DNA of 64,000 nucleotides from Mesaphorura yosii (GCA_009869945.1 WIXG01000211.1:62001-126000), one strand, 5' to 3'; positions 10,454 through 23,490 are shown, counted from the stretch's first letter. Notes: generated by a model not told the origin, from the sequence alone. A program made the numbers and translations.

Positions 10454-13400
10454 TCAGATGACAAGGTTTCTAGGCTCTGAAAAAGAAAACAGAAATTCAT
10501 TGCATAAATTGTTAAGAAAGTTCGACATGCTGATTTTGGTACCGTTTGGGCCCGTTTTGTGTGGCTCCTTCTTGTTTCTGCTCGTGGGGCCGCCTTTCCC
10601 ACTGCCATCAAAGAATAAGCTTCATGAATTTGGAATAAATGTGCATGAAAAGAATGGCAATTGAACGTACTTTGGAATCACGCGTTTGCCCTGAACTGAA
10701 GGAAGCAAATCATTGTCGAGTCCGCCCGACCCGTTCGACTTGAAGGAGCCGCCCGAAGAGTCACGACTGGAGCCAATCTTGTCCAGCGAGTTGCTCTTGC
10801 GATTTGTTATGCTATTGCTGTGATTATCACATGATTGTGTAGTGCATATATTTACTTGTGAAACGCGCAGCAGCTTGAAAGGCACTTACCCTTGTCCAAT
10901 GCGACGCTTCTCCAGCTCGCGACTGAGGGCGTCGGGCATCTGCTGCTTCTTCGCCTGTGCCTGGTTTCTTGAGTGAGCCACCTTCTTGGCGACTCCGTTC
11001 AGCTGCACTTTGGAAGCATGTGGGTTGCTGTTGTTGTGTTTCCAGTGCTCGTCGTCATCGTCGTCACGACCCCGTCTTCCTCGAGTGGAAATCTCGTCGT
11101 CGGATCGCGATTTGATCAGTCCACCGCCCAGTAGCCCCGCTCCACCACCCGAATCACCTGCAGAGAAGGACGGCCGTGTCTGTGGTGCGATGGGAGACCG
11201 CGAAACTGCGGAGTTGACATCCTCTAGCTTCTTCAAAAGTCTTTCGTTCTCGCGGCACACAAGTTCCTGGTCTCTGATGAGGAGGTCCCGCACTGCAATG
11301 AGCTCCCAGTTTTCCTGTCGCAGGGCCGAATTTTCGGTCAGGAATTGGCCGACAGTCTCTTTGAGCTGGTGCGCGTCCATCTGCTCGAGGGCGGCGCTGT
11401 CCAGCTGAGGAAGAGGCGCTTCGGTGCCGCCCGGAGTGGTCGGTCCCTTGGCGCCTGTCGTGCTGAGCCACGTCCTTTCCGTTCCACTACCAAGCAAACT
11501 CAAGGCACCACTGCCACCACCGGCAATCAACTGCGTACGAAGGACGGAGTTTTCCTCACGCAGAGCGGTTACTTCCCTCTTCAGACTGACGATGAGTGCT
11601 TCACGAGGGTCCATCACGACAACGGGTTTGGTGCGGATTCGTTTGGCGCGAGCTGCGTATCGAAGAGTGTTGAGGGTCTCGCTCATGTTGGACTTGGCTG
11701 GCGAAACGCAGGCGATCTGCACAAGTTCAGGCCAGATTTCTAAAATACCCCCGTCTAAACAAATGGTGAATCTCTAAATTGTTGCACTCACCATCAGAGT
11801 GACTCCGTTCCCAGCCAAACTGTCGGCGAGCAGTTTTGTGAGCTTGCTGTCTCGGTACGGAATGTGTCCGTTCTTTTTCTTGGCGTCACTCAGCGATGCG
11901 ATGCAGTAGCCGAGCACCATGAGACTCTTGTTAATGTTGTTGGCTTCCTCCAGCGTCTTGCCCTCGCTCTGCGTCTTCTTCGTCATCTCGGATCTGCCCA
12001 GTGCGTCATGTTATTCATTAAGAGAGCTCAATGCCATTCCCTGGAATTGGTACGGACAGCGTCCACTTACCCGGCCAAGTCCACGAAGTGCAGCTTTCCG
12101 TGCCTGGAGATGAAGACTCCTTCTTCGGACGCCTGAAATGTGAACCGCGAATTCATGTACATGTGACAAATTGGCCGGCGCGAATCGTCGGGGATTCATT
12201 AGGCCAAGGGAACGGCGGATGAGATTCATTACGAGAGGACAATAACTCAGCGTGAGCGTGATGGATGGCGGACTCCAGCCAAGCATCGCGCGCTGTACGT
12301 ACCTTTTGTTCCGATGTAATGTGCACCGTCAGAATCGTGTGACTCCGACTCGAGTATTCGTTCATGTTGTGCTTGCCCACGGCCCGATTCCGCATACCCT
12401 CCTCAAGGACGGCCAGCAAATCGTCAAACTCCTCGCATTCGACCATGAACAGGTTTTCCACGAAGAAACCGCGAGACTTTTTGCTCCAGCGAACGGCAAG
12501 CGGCTTGCGCTGAGTGCCCGGATTCAGAAGGTCGATCACCTTTCAGACGGAGACGAGAAAATATAAAATGCAAACGCACGAGTAAAAACAATGGGAATCA
12601 GTTTGGCTTGCCATCGCACCATCGACCAGAATTAAAGCTATTAGCATCGGTAAACTTGCCAATTCGGAAGGAGTGAGTGCAAAGCCCCCCTTTACTACTA
12701 TAAAACTACGTTGGATGCATGCATTATGTGTGAAATTGCGATATGTGTGAAGTTCTGAGGGAAAACATCAAGCGTTACGTCAGCCTGTCCAGCCGAGAGG
12801 AAAATGTCCGTTCAATTATTTACGTAAACAAGTCAAACTCAAACGAATCACATTATTAAGAGACCATTATTAAACGTCCATCGTGTCGTCTTAATTTGGG
12901 CCGTCATTCACAAATTATGACTTTGCGGGCTCGCCCTCATTACGCACACATCAGCCAATTACTACGACGATAATTTTATGTCCAACGTCCATCCGTCGGC
13001 CTAATTCATTCATCTGACCTCCGTCCTGACTTCCAAACTGCATAACTTCTCGCTTGTATTTGTGGTTTTGCTTATCTTTGTTATTGTTGTCATGATGGAC
13101 TATGGACGCTGCCGCTCGTTATCGCATGTCACTCTTAATAAAATCAATACAAGTTTCTAATTTCGGGCTCAAATGGGCATTGCCGACTTTTTCTATTTGC
13201 CATGAATTATTTCCATTTCGGTTGCCTCGCATTGTCTCCTTGAGTGCAGGTCCGTCCGAGTCCGAGCGAGAGTGTGAGGCTCTCGCCGCAGTGTATTAAG
13301 TAATTTAGGTTTCCATCTCCGTGCTAATATGATTTGAATGTATATTTTATTATGTTCGTGACGTGCATGCGAGAATACTTGAGTGTTATTGATATTTTGC

Positions 13401-15594
13401 ACCTGTTTTGTTTGCGATGGACTACAAACTCCAAGAGGAAATGAAGTGCTTCTCGGTCGTGCGACAGCCACGACACGGTGCTGGCATTCCTGCCCGCTAC
13501 GGATCGATAAAGTCCAGCGGACCGACGCCGTGCCATTCAATGCAGGCCTGACTTGGCAGCGCGGTGTGAAAAGTGTACATTGGATTATTAAAACTCCGCC
13601 ACGGACGGCACACGGCACTCGCTTCAGCGTACCTATTTCTTTGTCTGTTGCCGTCTGTCCCATACCCGTGCCCATGTACAGGGTGGGCCCTTTCTGATAA
13701 TGCCTGTATACCTGAGTTAGGCACTCTGACCAGAGCAATTCAATTTAGCCCCAAAACAATGCAAACTCATGAATTATTTAAGCAAACATGAATCAAAGTA
13801 ATTGTGTAATGGGAATGGAATATTTCAGCCTCATTGTCTGCCACGTGCCTTTGCCGTTGCTCTTTTCGTTGTCATTTTCTTGAGAATACCCGAAATCAAG
13901 ATCATCGTCGCCCGTGAAGATGTAAAAATTCGCAATGCACCACAAGCTGATTGAAACCTCGGCATGCCATAAAATTACGCGGAATTCTTCTCAATCTCTT
14001 GCAACCGGAACTCAATTTTTTCGGGCGATTTGCCAAAGATTATGAATTCTGACGTGTGCATTAATTATTCTCGAAATTCGTTGTTTTGTCGTCGAAAAAA
14101 TTGCGTGGCGGACACGACAACGCGTATCAAATGTTTAGATACTCAGAAATGTCGAGCATGGCAGTAAGAGTGGAGATAAAGATCGAACTCTCTGTGTGCT
14201 GAAAGAGTTGAGAGTACACAAAGGAAAGGAAAATGACATTAAATTGATGCCATCGTGTATATATGCAAGGCAGGCAAAATTCGCAATATCGTGAAATGTA
14301 TGAGTCGCCGTCGCCGACGTATCCTGTGTAGTGGCTGTGGCTCTGAATGAGTGAGAATATCAATTTTGTATGTATAATAACAATGCAATGTCAAAATGAC
14401 GAAGGTGGCATGAAAACGAACGTGGAATGAACGCAGCGTAGTTCGAATGCATACGGCCGAGAAAGGCAATGGCACAGAATCGATCGCAAGTCAATAAAAT
14501 TCGTTTGAATTGGCGAGGAGTGGCAATGGCAAGTTGACAAAGCAGGGCACAAGTACCTTTTCATTGTATATTTCCAAGAAGGACGCTTTGAGGACAAAAT
14601 GAAACTCGGTTCTCGTTTGAAGTTGATCAAACAGGTACAGGAACGAACGAAAGACCAGTCCATGGTCCATCGAGAACGGATCTGGATTCTTTTCAAACTA
14701 GACACATGAAAAGAAAGAAAGAAACTGAGTCAAGGTTCGCGTGTTGACGCTTGACAATGATAACGAGCTCTTTTAGTAATAATATTGCGATATTGGGTCA
14801 TCGCGATCATTTGCACGACTCGCCGTCGCGAAGTGACCTGAATTAATTAACACAAGGTCAAGACGGTGTGGACACTCACCAGGTGCGGAGGCCCAGTCAG
14901 CGTGTGCGTCTTCCCAGACCCAGTTTGTCCGTAGCAGAAGACGGTGCACGAGAAGCCGTCAATGGCCATCTCGATGAGCCGCTTGATGCCAGAATGATTA
15001 AGCACGTCTTCCTGGGTGGCCTCTGGCTCGAAGACTACGTTGAAAGTGAACGATTTGGGCTTCTCCTTCGGAGTTTGCGATTCAAGCCAGATTTGACCCG
15101 AACCAGGGAAATGAGTTACCGCCTCGTCCAACCCCTTCAATTCCTTCTGGTTTAGAGGTCGGACTCTGCAACAGTGACCGGGTGCAAATCTCAGTTGGAA
15201 TTAGGAATTCCGCTGGGTGTCGTGCGAAATTTGCACTGCGTCCTTACCTGACGACGACGTTTATGGAATTCTTGTCATTTCCTCCAACGCTTCCGTTGAG
15301 ACTTCCGACATCGTCAAATTCCGAGTCCAGCGTCGCCAGCGAAGTGGCGCTACCGAGTGTCGCGTTCATGCTAAACGAAACACATTAAATTACGGTGTTT
15401 TCCCTTGCTCCAAATGTCCTCATGCGTGAAATTGTCGCTTTATGAGCGATTTTGTACCTTTTTGGTGGTAGTTTAGCTCCAGACGCGTAATTTGCACTGA
15501 TAATTTGTCTCGTACCACTTTCACTGGTATTGTCAGTACTTCTATTGCTATTGCTGGCCTGATTCGCTTCGTAGTCATTGTCCGAACTCACCAT
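10454..15594 (-). CDS. KIF12: Kinesin-like protein, KIF12 family
   Basis: Microtubule motor. Eleven exons: 15458-15594, 15248-15370, 14880-15165, 14557-14697, 12303-12539, 12071-12132, 11792-11993, 10890-11716, 10671-10817, 10543-10601 and 10454-10476; phases agree at every GT-AG junction, giving 747 residues. The motor starts at INVVVRVRPLNQKE, with P-loop CYGQTGSGKT, switch I NMNEYSSRSHTILT, switch II FVDLAGSE and IPYRDSKLTKLLADSLAGN. The neck (RIRTKPVVVMDPREALIVSLKRE) and the insert SEGKTLEEANNINKSL are typical of KIF12/Klp54D-type kinesins. A coiled coil follows, then a low-complexity tail rich in Gly, Ser, Asp and Arg. Intron 4 is unusually large for the window (12540-14556). The last two short exons are the least certain part. 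Confidence 0.93.
12540..14556 (-). other. 2-kb intron of the KIF12-like gene
   Basis: No exon needed here: the motor reads continuously from LEIYNEK (exon 4) to VIDLLNPGTQ (exon 5). Several ORFs of 60-180 codons occur on both strands, none with a recognisable motif. Confidence 0.7.
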
Positions 15595-17325
15595 ACTCAG
15601 ACTCAGGAGAGTTCCGGGCACAATCAGTGACAATCACAAACACAATCACAAAAGCAAAGTCAATTTCAACAATATCATGGCACAGCACATTCACGACAGA
15701 CAGATTAAGGATGCTTCTTAAAATGAGGCAGAGACAAGCTAAGGCATTTTGGCGTAAATACACGTGTTGTACGGAAAAGGCCACGTTGAATATCGGATTG
15801 CGCTTTCTCCAAACCACAACTGAGCTTTATTGCACAAAGGTACCCGTGTGGACGGCCGAACTCTTTTCACCTGACTGGAGAGCCGAAGGAAGGTGCTCAG
15901 GAATTTAAGGACAACGGCGGAAGCAAAACAAACCAGTGGGAAAAGTGCACAGGTGCGGAGTCATAAAGTCCGAGCGTGGCGTTGCGTAGCAAAGCAAAGC
16001 ACAGGTGAGAGGCTCAAGGTTCTGTTCTATGAGTCTCTGCTGGTCAAGCATGCATATTACGTGTGGATCGTACTTTCTCTTTTATGCCCACGCGTAAAGA
16101 GAATTTGTACTGTATACCATTTTGAGGAATGGCTGGCAGATGAGAAACTAGTAATTAATTCACGGCGCATAAAACCAGTGTTATGTTTATAATTAACTAG
16201 CATTTTTGCAATTCTCTCCACCGGAACGTAGAATTCTTATTGATTCGGCATAGCGTAGGAGTGAGTCAAATGAGTCTCGTAAATCGTGTTCCCACGTCCT
16301 AGTCCAAGAATTTCCGACGTTGCTTTCCCACAGTCATAAAACTGTTGACAGATTATCAGGAGCCGGACAGATTTATGTCTTTTATGTCCTTGTTTACTGA
16401 TGACTCTTTTTGATATGGGAATGACGAGAGGTGCGGGGCAAAATTAGATGTGAAAGAATGCTGATAATTCCTGACTGCGGGACATGCGGTAAAATGAAGA
16501 TATCTGCTCAATTCGGAACTGACGAATGGAATCTAGAGCTTCCAAACCGCAGAGCATTCCAATTTCGATGTCAATTTTTGCGGTTCAAAGTGTAGAGGCT
16601 GTAAAAAGTGTGGATTCAAGACAATGATGGCAAAATAAACTCCAGCTTCATGATCCAGAAATGTTTCTCGCCCAAGACGACCTGCGCTTGACGACACTGC
16701 GCTTCCTTAAGTCTTGTTAAAATTGCAATCTCGCATGATCGTGCCGGCTCCTTTGTGCCTGCTTAAAATGTTGCTTTAATTCCAAACATGTTTGTTACGC
16801 CTGTCAATTTACAGGCGTGTGTGCCTAATTTATTCCTTTTTGATACATCTCACTAACACTTTTCTGCCTTCACTCTTGGCGTGTGTGATGAGGATGCCTT
16901 GGCTTTGTAAATTGTCCACAGAATCATTTTCGTCCTTTGAAGACGAAGAACGCATGCAGCACGCATGGGAATGATGACACTGTTTTGTTGCTGCTAATGT
17001 CTTTAATTAGCAAAGAAATGTACCACTGACGCCAGTACGATGCACTACTCGTCAAAGGAGTCAATAAATGCATGTGGGGTTGGTTTTCATGCATTGGGAC
17101 ATACTCCAGCTTCCTTCAAAAGCAACAAGGGCTGATTAAAGTCAACTCATTTGCCTTTCCTTTTTCAACCAAGAAATAACTCTTGGCCGGCTGATGCGGT
17201 TAAGCTGTAAGCTGTACTGTCACAAAATCACAGTGCATCGTTTCCTAAGTTCTGTCCAGGAAGCGTTTGTGCTGCGAAAGTGATTTTGCTTGCTTGTGAT
17301 GTGGTCAACCTTCCAACTTGCCAAA
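15595..17325. other. Divergent intergenic region
   Basis: Lies between the starts of the KIF12-like gene (-) and the four-TM gene (+), so it should hold both promoters. No coding or RNA gene supported. Confidence 0.55.
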
Positions 17326-18265
17326 ATGGCCAACAACATCCCTTCGGTGGACAGTCCTCACGGCCGAGAAAACATCCCCAAAACCAAACTGGGCTTGGAG
17401 TATACAAAACTCCTCATCGTCAAAACTGACGCAGTACGTTGCCCTCCTCTTCCTTTACTGTCGTCTTGTCTGCCCGCAATTCTGACTTCAGCCTAACGTT
17501 TAACGCATTGGTCTGACGTCTGACCGCGAGCAATTATTTTGTGCAGTTGGCTATCTTATTCTACACTGCTGGACTGCTGGTCTACACGTTTAAATACACT
17601 TTCGTCGGGAAAATCCCCAAATTGGACGCTTACAACAAGGACTTTCGCTGTGAGGACTTGGCTCAGCATGACTGCATCAAGCTACTCTGGATTAGATTCA
17701 CGTCACTTTGGACTCGTAAGTGAATTCTTTTCTTAATTGATTTACCATTCCAGCTTCAGTAAATGACCAGAAGTGAGTCATGCGCCTGCTTTCTTTTATG
17801 CAGTCACGATGATTTTGGCTTCACTCATGTGTTCATTAATGGGCGACGCATTGAAGAATGTAAATGCGAAAATTTTTGATTTTCTTAAACCTTGATAACA
17901 GGCGCTAATGTACCAAAAGTAATTTCTCCCTTTCATATGCACAGAAAAGCGTCTACATGATGGTTCTCTGGCTGATTCTTCACCTGAGCGCTGCTTTTGG
18001 GATTGCTGTTCTTCTCATCACCTCCTTTGCATTGAGTCCCGAACCTGACTTCCCCATGAGCAGCCTCTTGTTCGTCATGGTGCTCTGGAGGATCTACATC
18101 ATCTACAAAGTCGCCAAGGTCTTTGCTGAAATTAGTAATGAGCGCAAAATGGTAGTCGTTGTGGGAGAATTCCATGAGGACTTCGTTGACGACGCGCCTG
18201 ACTTCGAAATGAAAGCGATTACTAACAAACAGCTGACTGAAGCTGGCGGTGAGACAGTTGTCTGA
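17326..18265 (+). CDS. Four-transmembrane protein, family not recognised
   Basis: Exons 17326-17433, 17547-17715, 17804-17859 and 17945-18265 join in frame to 217 residues. Visible hydrophobic segments are LAILFYTAGLLVYTFKYTF, LTMILASLMCSLMGDALK, VYMMVLWLILHLSAAFGIAV and SLLFVMVLWRIYIIYKVAKV. Between the first two lies a polar loop with two cysteines (FRCEDLAQHDC). The C-terminal 45 residues are polar and acidic and presumably cytosolic. Size and topology resemble LAPTM or other small tetraspan proteins, but I see no diagnostic motif. A triplicated 17-bp repeat follows in the 3' region. Confidence 0.85.
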
Positions 18266-18391
18266 GTCGGAGAGGTCAAAGTTGAAACAAGCATTTTAGG
18301 CCTTGCGCGTGTACAGTTGAGATTTCGATTATTGTTGGGTTTTTTTGGCTTGATTTAGTCGCACTTTTCGTTGTCGAGTGCTAGCATAATA

Positions 18392-18442
18392 TGCTAAATC
18401 TCATTTAATGCTAAATCTCATTTAATGCTAAATCTCATTTAA
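18392..18442. repeat. Three tandem copies of a 17-bp unit
   Basis: Three consecutive copies of TGCTAAATCTCATTTAA, without variation, in the 3' flank of the four-TM gene. A simple minisatellite; no coding role seen. Confidence 0.9.
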
Positions 18443-19245
18443 TGCACCTATTTACCTTTTATTCTTCTCCTTGCTAACATGTTAAGTACTAATTTTGACG
18501 CAAATTCCATCAAATTAATGACAATCCACAAATTGATGAGTGCATAATACAAATTCGTCTTGTAAGTGTGTAAGGCTTTTTCTTCGACTACGACTATTTT
18601 AGATTTAATCATTGATGATTGCTTGTCATGATGAAATTTTTGCTTACATAAAAGATCGTTTTGCTTTTTCTTCCTCTTGCCATTCTTGTACGATGAATCA
18701 TTAATGGCGTCCATAATTTGATGCTAAATGCTGACCCTGCTGCTTCTACTTCACACTCCGACGACATGAAAATGAAGCAACGCGACGCCAAAGCTCATAC
18801 CAAACAGCCACGTGTTATTGCTTCAAGCGACTCCAGTTCGTTGCAAAATGTGGAGAGAATTCAAGAATGGAAATTTTAAAGTGCTGCTTTGGCTTTCGAA
18901 AACTGTCTGCGACCAAAGCTCATGCGCTCTACTGCTTGTTTTCGCGCAGGCACGAAGAACCATAAATTCGTCGACACCAGTTTCATAGAGCAGAGGGCAG
19001 TGATTGAGAAATGTTTCTCGAGCGAATCACATAATTTAATCCACAAGTGTGGAGAATCTTGCTGAGTTGAAATTATGCCTGCCTGGACTCGGCAACATAA
19101 TTGTCCCCGAAAAAAATGAATATATTGCTGATTAAAACGTACCAATACAAATACCAATTTATTCATGCAAAAGGTTTAATAAGGTAAAGGCATAAACAGC
19201 AGAAGTACAGAAGAATACAGAAGTATGCGGGAACTTAGCCAAAGT
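18443..19245. other. Spacer between convergent genes
   Basis: AT-rich 3' flanks of the four-TM gene (+) and bZIP gene (-). Minus-strand ORFs at 18448-18714 and 18609-18791 are lysine/asparagine-rich, overlap each other and have no motif. Confidence 0.5.
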
Positions 19246-20589
19246 TTAACTACAAACAAGAGAAAATGCCTTCTTGTAAACTTTCTGAGTCATCACCTCT
19301 AGAAGCTTCTTCTGCAGTTCCTCGTATTTTTCCTCCAAGTACAAAGTGCGTAGAATGAATGCATTTTCTATGATACGCCTTTTGTCTCGAGATCGTCTCG
19401 CAGCCTCCGTGTTCTTGAGTCGCCTCGCCCAATACTCCGGCGTCTTCTCGTTGGCAGGAACAGCCTGAATTTCGTCAATGGGTAAAATTAACGCACTTGA
19501 AATAAGCATGCTCGATAAGATGCTGTCGCAGCCTTTGTCCTTACCTGCTTTGTCCTGCGTACATACTTCTTCCGAGCCACCCACGCCTCGTTCACTTTTA
19601 TCTTGGCCGGATCGACGCCATACACCTTTGCAGATGTCAAGACTTTTTCCTTGTCCTTGACAACGACTCGAGCGGGCTCATCATGTGGTCTGACGATTTG
19701 GAGAGGTGATTCCCAAAGCGGTGGCGAATATTTATTAGCACCTTCCTTGACGTCGATGACCAACGAAGGTGATTCCCAGTCAGGTGGCGAATATTTCTTG
19801 ACTTCTTCCTTGAGGTCGATGACCAGAGGAGGCGATTCCCAGTCAGGTGGTGAATATTTCTTGACGTCTTCGTCGATGACCAAAGGAGGTGTTTCAGAAA
19901 GGGCTCCATAGCCAGAGCGCGCTTCTTTTGGAGACATTCCAGATGCTGTTCGCCGGATAGCGGGAATCAATGTCCGGAAATACTTTTCCAGCAAAAAATT
20001 TGCCCATGTTTTCTGTCCAAAATATTCGTCCTTCGCAGTAATTTTCCCTGCAGCTGCTGCAATGCGTTCAGTAGGAGTTTCAAGCATGTCCTGCTCTTTC
20101 AATGCCAGCTGGATTGCGAGTTCCGGATTTTGTTCAACTGCAAACAAATTACACGAGCCTCAAATTCAAGATGAGTTGAAGGTTTAGAATTTTACACAAG
20201 CCACAATGGAATTACCCCATGCGTTGAATTCATCTGCGTTGACGACGGCGTCTCCTGGGGTGATGTATTCTTCTTTGGGTGCCATGTCCAAAGTTGATGT
20301 TTCTGAGAAATGATGGAAAATCCAAGCTTTGTATTTGGAAAAAACGTTGAGCCCAAGGCAGGCGCGTCGAGAAGAAAGCCAGAATGGCTACAGCCGTTTA
20401 TTAATGCTCCTAATAAATTTGAGACAACTTACCTTTATGATCAGTTTGGATGTCTGGAGGCAATCTATTCAGGTCAATTCCGTCGATCAGTTCTTCCAGA
20501 GAAATCTTCCCAAAGTCGTCGGCGCTGATGTAATTTTCCTCCCAGCCGGTCCCCATGTTCAGTTTAATGAAACAATCCTTTGAATCCAT
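19246..20589 (-). CDS. bZIP transcription factor (PAR/HLF-like) with internal repeats
   Basis: Sequence-specific DNA-binding factor. Exons 20433-20589, 20216-20302, 19545-20137 and 19246-19464 give 351 residues. The last exon holds the bZIP: TPEYWARRLKNTEAARRSRD is close to the PAR-family basic region (YWARRRKNNMAAKRSRD), followed by a short zipper and the stop. Upstream is an acidic N-terminus (SADDFGKISLEELIDGIDL) and, in exon 3, three copies of a 21-residue repeat with the core KKYSPPDWES-PPLVID. The basic stretch ARKKYVRRTKQ precedes the bZIP. The start at 20589 is the furthest in-frame ATG; a second one lies 11 codons downstream. Family assignment rests on the basic region only. Confidence 0.88.
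19686..19890 (-). repeat. 63-bp coding tandem repeat in the bZIP gene
   Basis: On the minus strand three units encode VIDEDVKKYSPPDWES, VIDLKEEVKKYSPPDWES and VIDVKEGANKYSPPLWES; a fourth start (PLQIV) is degenerate. The first two units are nearly identical at DNA level, which suggests recent expansion. Confidence 0.85.
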
Positions 20590-21611
20590 GACCTTTTAGT
20601 TTCTGTTCCATGTCCAATAGCAGAGGGTTGAGTTTCTGAGAATTGATTCCAAGCTGAGTACTTCGGCGTCGGATCTTTCCAAAGTCAGTTACGCAGTTAG
20701 GGTTTTGAGACTCTTTTCTTTACATGCTTCAGCTAGAATAGCGTCTGCAGTTATGAACAAGCAAATCAGATCTTAAGATTTTGAAGGAATTCACAAGTGA
20801 AATGCATAAGAGCTCATTCACTGTAAACAATTCGGTGAGTTCTCATTGGTCGAATCAGTCATAAACAATTTCGTAATTCCGAAACACCAAAGAATGAAAA
20901 CACGTCGAGCGACTCATTGACTCGACGCGCCGCCGCCGATTGTCATTCACGCAACTAGCATAAGTTGTATCATCCTGTCTTGCCTTGAAACCAATTAATC
21001 GTTCAGGGAAGCGGTAAAATAACAAAGTCTATGGTTGTAGGACGGACAATCGAATAATGGATTAGCGTCTCGACTTCACTGCCATGACAAGGGTCGATAT
21101 TACAAGAAGGCTTTTCTCAAAACATTAGCGATGAAATATCATGAGTAATAAACATGATTGCAAATTGCATGCTAATACTTTGCAGTGAAACCAAAGTGTG
21201 TCTAAATTCGTCAAACAGAGCCTGAGAAATTCCTTTAAATTAGGCCGGCATTGGAGAATTTGCTCCCGAGAAATTAATTTTAACATGCACTGGCAATCTT
21301 TAAGGAACGATAAGCGAAGGGACACCAAGCTCATTCCGATCGTCATGCCTTTCTTTTGCAGAATCCATTACTCATGTGCACATAAATTGTGACCGCATTT
21401 GGTTTCGTTGAACCTTTGCCAGTAAAAAGTTCAGCAACTTCCAATCAGTGCACGGACCTCTGAAACCTGAGAGGTCGATCTGCAGCTTGGCTGGGGTTTA
21501 TTCAACAAGACCGTGCGAAACGCTGCGAGTTCACAGCCACAGGTCACTGTAGTCATTGCAAGAACCATACTATGAGTCATCAGTATGAAGAAAGAAAAAT
21601 AAATTCCATAC
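20590..21611. other. bZIP promoter side and spacer
   Basis: No supported gene. An antisense ORF (21431-21682 minus) begins with a signal-peptide-like segment and is treated as doubtful. Confidence 0.45.
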
Positions 21612-21878
21612 ATGACGAATGACTTCACAGAAGAACTCAACACCATGGACGTCATAGTCAATATTGAAGCAGCTTTATTCAACCTTCCTCACATGCCAGC
21701 CTTCACCACTCACGCTCCTGCTTGGGAATTCGCACCCAATATTATCGAGACTGAGGACAGTAACGCAGACACGACCACCGAAGACGATAGCACTGATGCG
21801 CTTTCATCGGACAACCTAGACACCTTTTCCTCGTCGGACATCACCGACGCTTCCTCAGACGAGGAAACTCCCGTTTAA
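21612..21878 (+). CDS. Possible small acidic protein
   Basis: Single ORF of 88 codons starting ATG ACG AAT. The last 40 residues are rich in Asp, Glu, Ser and Thr (TEDDSTDALSSDNLDTFSSS). Third codon positions favour C, as in the confident genes, which argues for coding. No domain is recognised, no upstream exon was found, and an antisense ORF covers its first part. Confidence 0.35.
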   Translation: MTNDFTEELNTMDVIVNIEAALFNLPHMPAFTTHAPAWEFAPNIIETEDSNADTTTEDDSTDALSSDNLDTFSSSDITDASSDEETPV

Positions 21879-23490
21879 AACGCAAGGCTGATAAATAGAT
21901 CGGACATTTGGCTTGAACTGATTCATGGAATATATTCCTTAACAGGTTGTACAATATAAATGTCTTATATGATTTTTGTCATTGAAATGCCTTGAAAAAT
22001 GACTACTTTGGTTACGTGCCTCTTTAATATTATACGCATTTAATGGATTGAATGAGTGCTTTTGAATATATCTCAGTTCTAGTTTGCCTTTCTTTCACTT
22101 TAACGCGGAAATATGATGCATCGTGTATATTTCAAAACTTCCAGTGTATAATTTAAGAGAATTTAATTGTTATGGTTAGAGCGAAGGTTTGTATTTATAG
22201 CGAAGGACTCCTCAATCTTCTTTCTAAAACAGGCACACTGCAGAGAATGATAGCATTTGGCTTATTCCGGTTTCAGAGTCGGGGTACATGATCGCATTTT
22301 TGCACAGGCCGTCGAGTTGATGCGTCTGAGTTCGTGCTGCATGGCATTCATCCAAAATGTCACTCCTACACTCGTTTCCAATCAAAGAAGGAAAAGCAAA
22401 GAATGCTTACATTCTGTAAAGAAAACAAATCGGACCGGACTTGGGAAGCTTTGTCTTATGTAAATTTATTTCGGGGTTTGGGGTTCTACTTTTAAAATGT
22501 GCGTTCTTCTGGCATGCCGGTGACACGTGGTCTATAAATTTTAACTGACTAGCTTCTGACTATTCGTTACATGATGATGTAGTAATTGGAACGTTCATTT
22601 AATTGCAATAGTTTGATAGATGGCCTGATTTCCCTTGATTTTTCTGCTTGCATATTTTATTTCTATAATACACGCATGAACTGTATATCCCAAGGTTACA
22701 CGATGATGATTCATAGGGCCATGAGAACAGACGACGAATCTCCACCGCCTCATATTTATTGAGAATTCTCAGCACAGCAAAATTTTTACATATGTTCATA
22801 AACTAAATATTTATTTGAGGACACTTAAATCTAATTGCATGCAGTAAACTCAAAACCAACCTTCATTGATTTGCACTTTTTGCTACATCTGTGTCAAATT
22901 TAGAACATCCGAGAAGAGTAAAGCAAAAACTGTTAGTAAAGCAAGCACAAGCACAGTTCATCTGGAAAATGTTTCTCAAAAAATTTTATTGGCATCAAAG
23001 CTTATTGAATTCAAAACACTCAATTAAAACATAATTTGAATAAATAAATACTGAGTACAATACGAATATAATGAAAATCGCCATTGCGATTGAAACTTCT
23101 AAACATAAAGGTTGATAGCCGAATATTTAATTAATTAGTTTTACAACTCCTTTGACAGGCAAACACCTGCCATAAAGAGTAAATCATGAACATTATTCAA
23201 TAGCATTCGACATAAAGTAGTTAATGGTAACCTCATCACCGGTAATTAAACACTGAAAACTAATTAATATAATACATGATTAAAGATAATTTGCTTAACC
23301 AAACGTAACAGAATTTTAACATAATTAGGCACCCTAACACGCAAGCAACAGAATTCATCGCTCAATACAAACCAAATCTAAATAAATAGAAATCACACGT
23401 ATTAGTTCATACTCGTAGCCACAGATTAAATTAGTACAGGCAGGATTAGTACGGACTCATGGAAGCACAAACCAAGGTTAGGTTTCTCAG
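21879..23490. other. 1.6-kb AT-rich intergenic stretch
   Basis: No coding signal on either strand. The right part is the 3' UTR of the WDR1 gene. Confidence 0.6.

Noticed and set aside
13193..13738. 181-codon minus-strand ORF inside the KIF12 intron
   Set aside because: Not needed for the kinesin, which reads continuously across this intron; no recognisable domain and several overlapping ORFs of similar quality.
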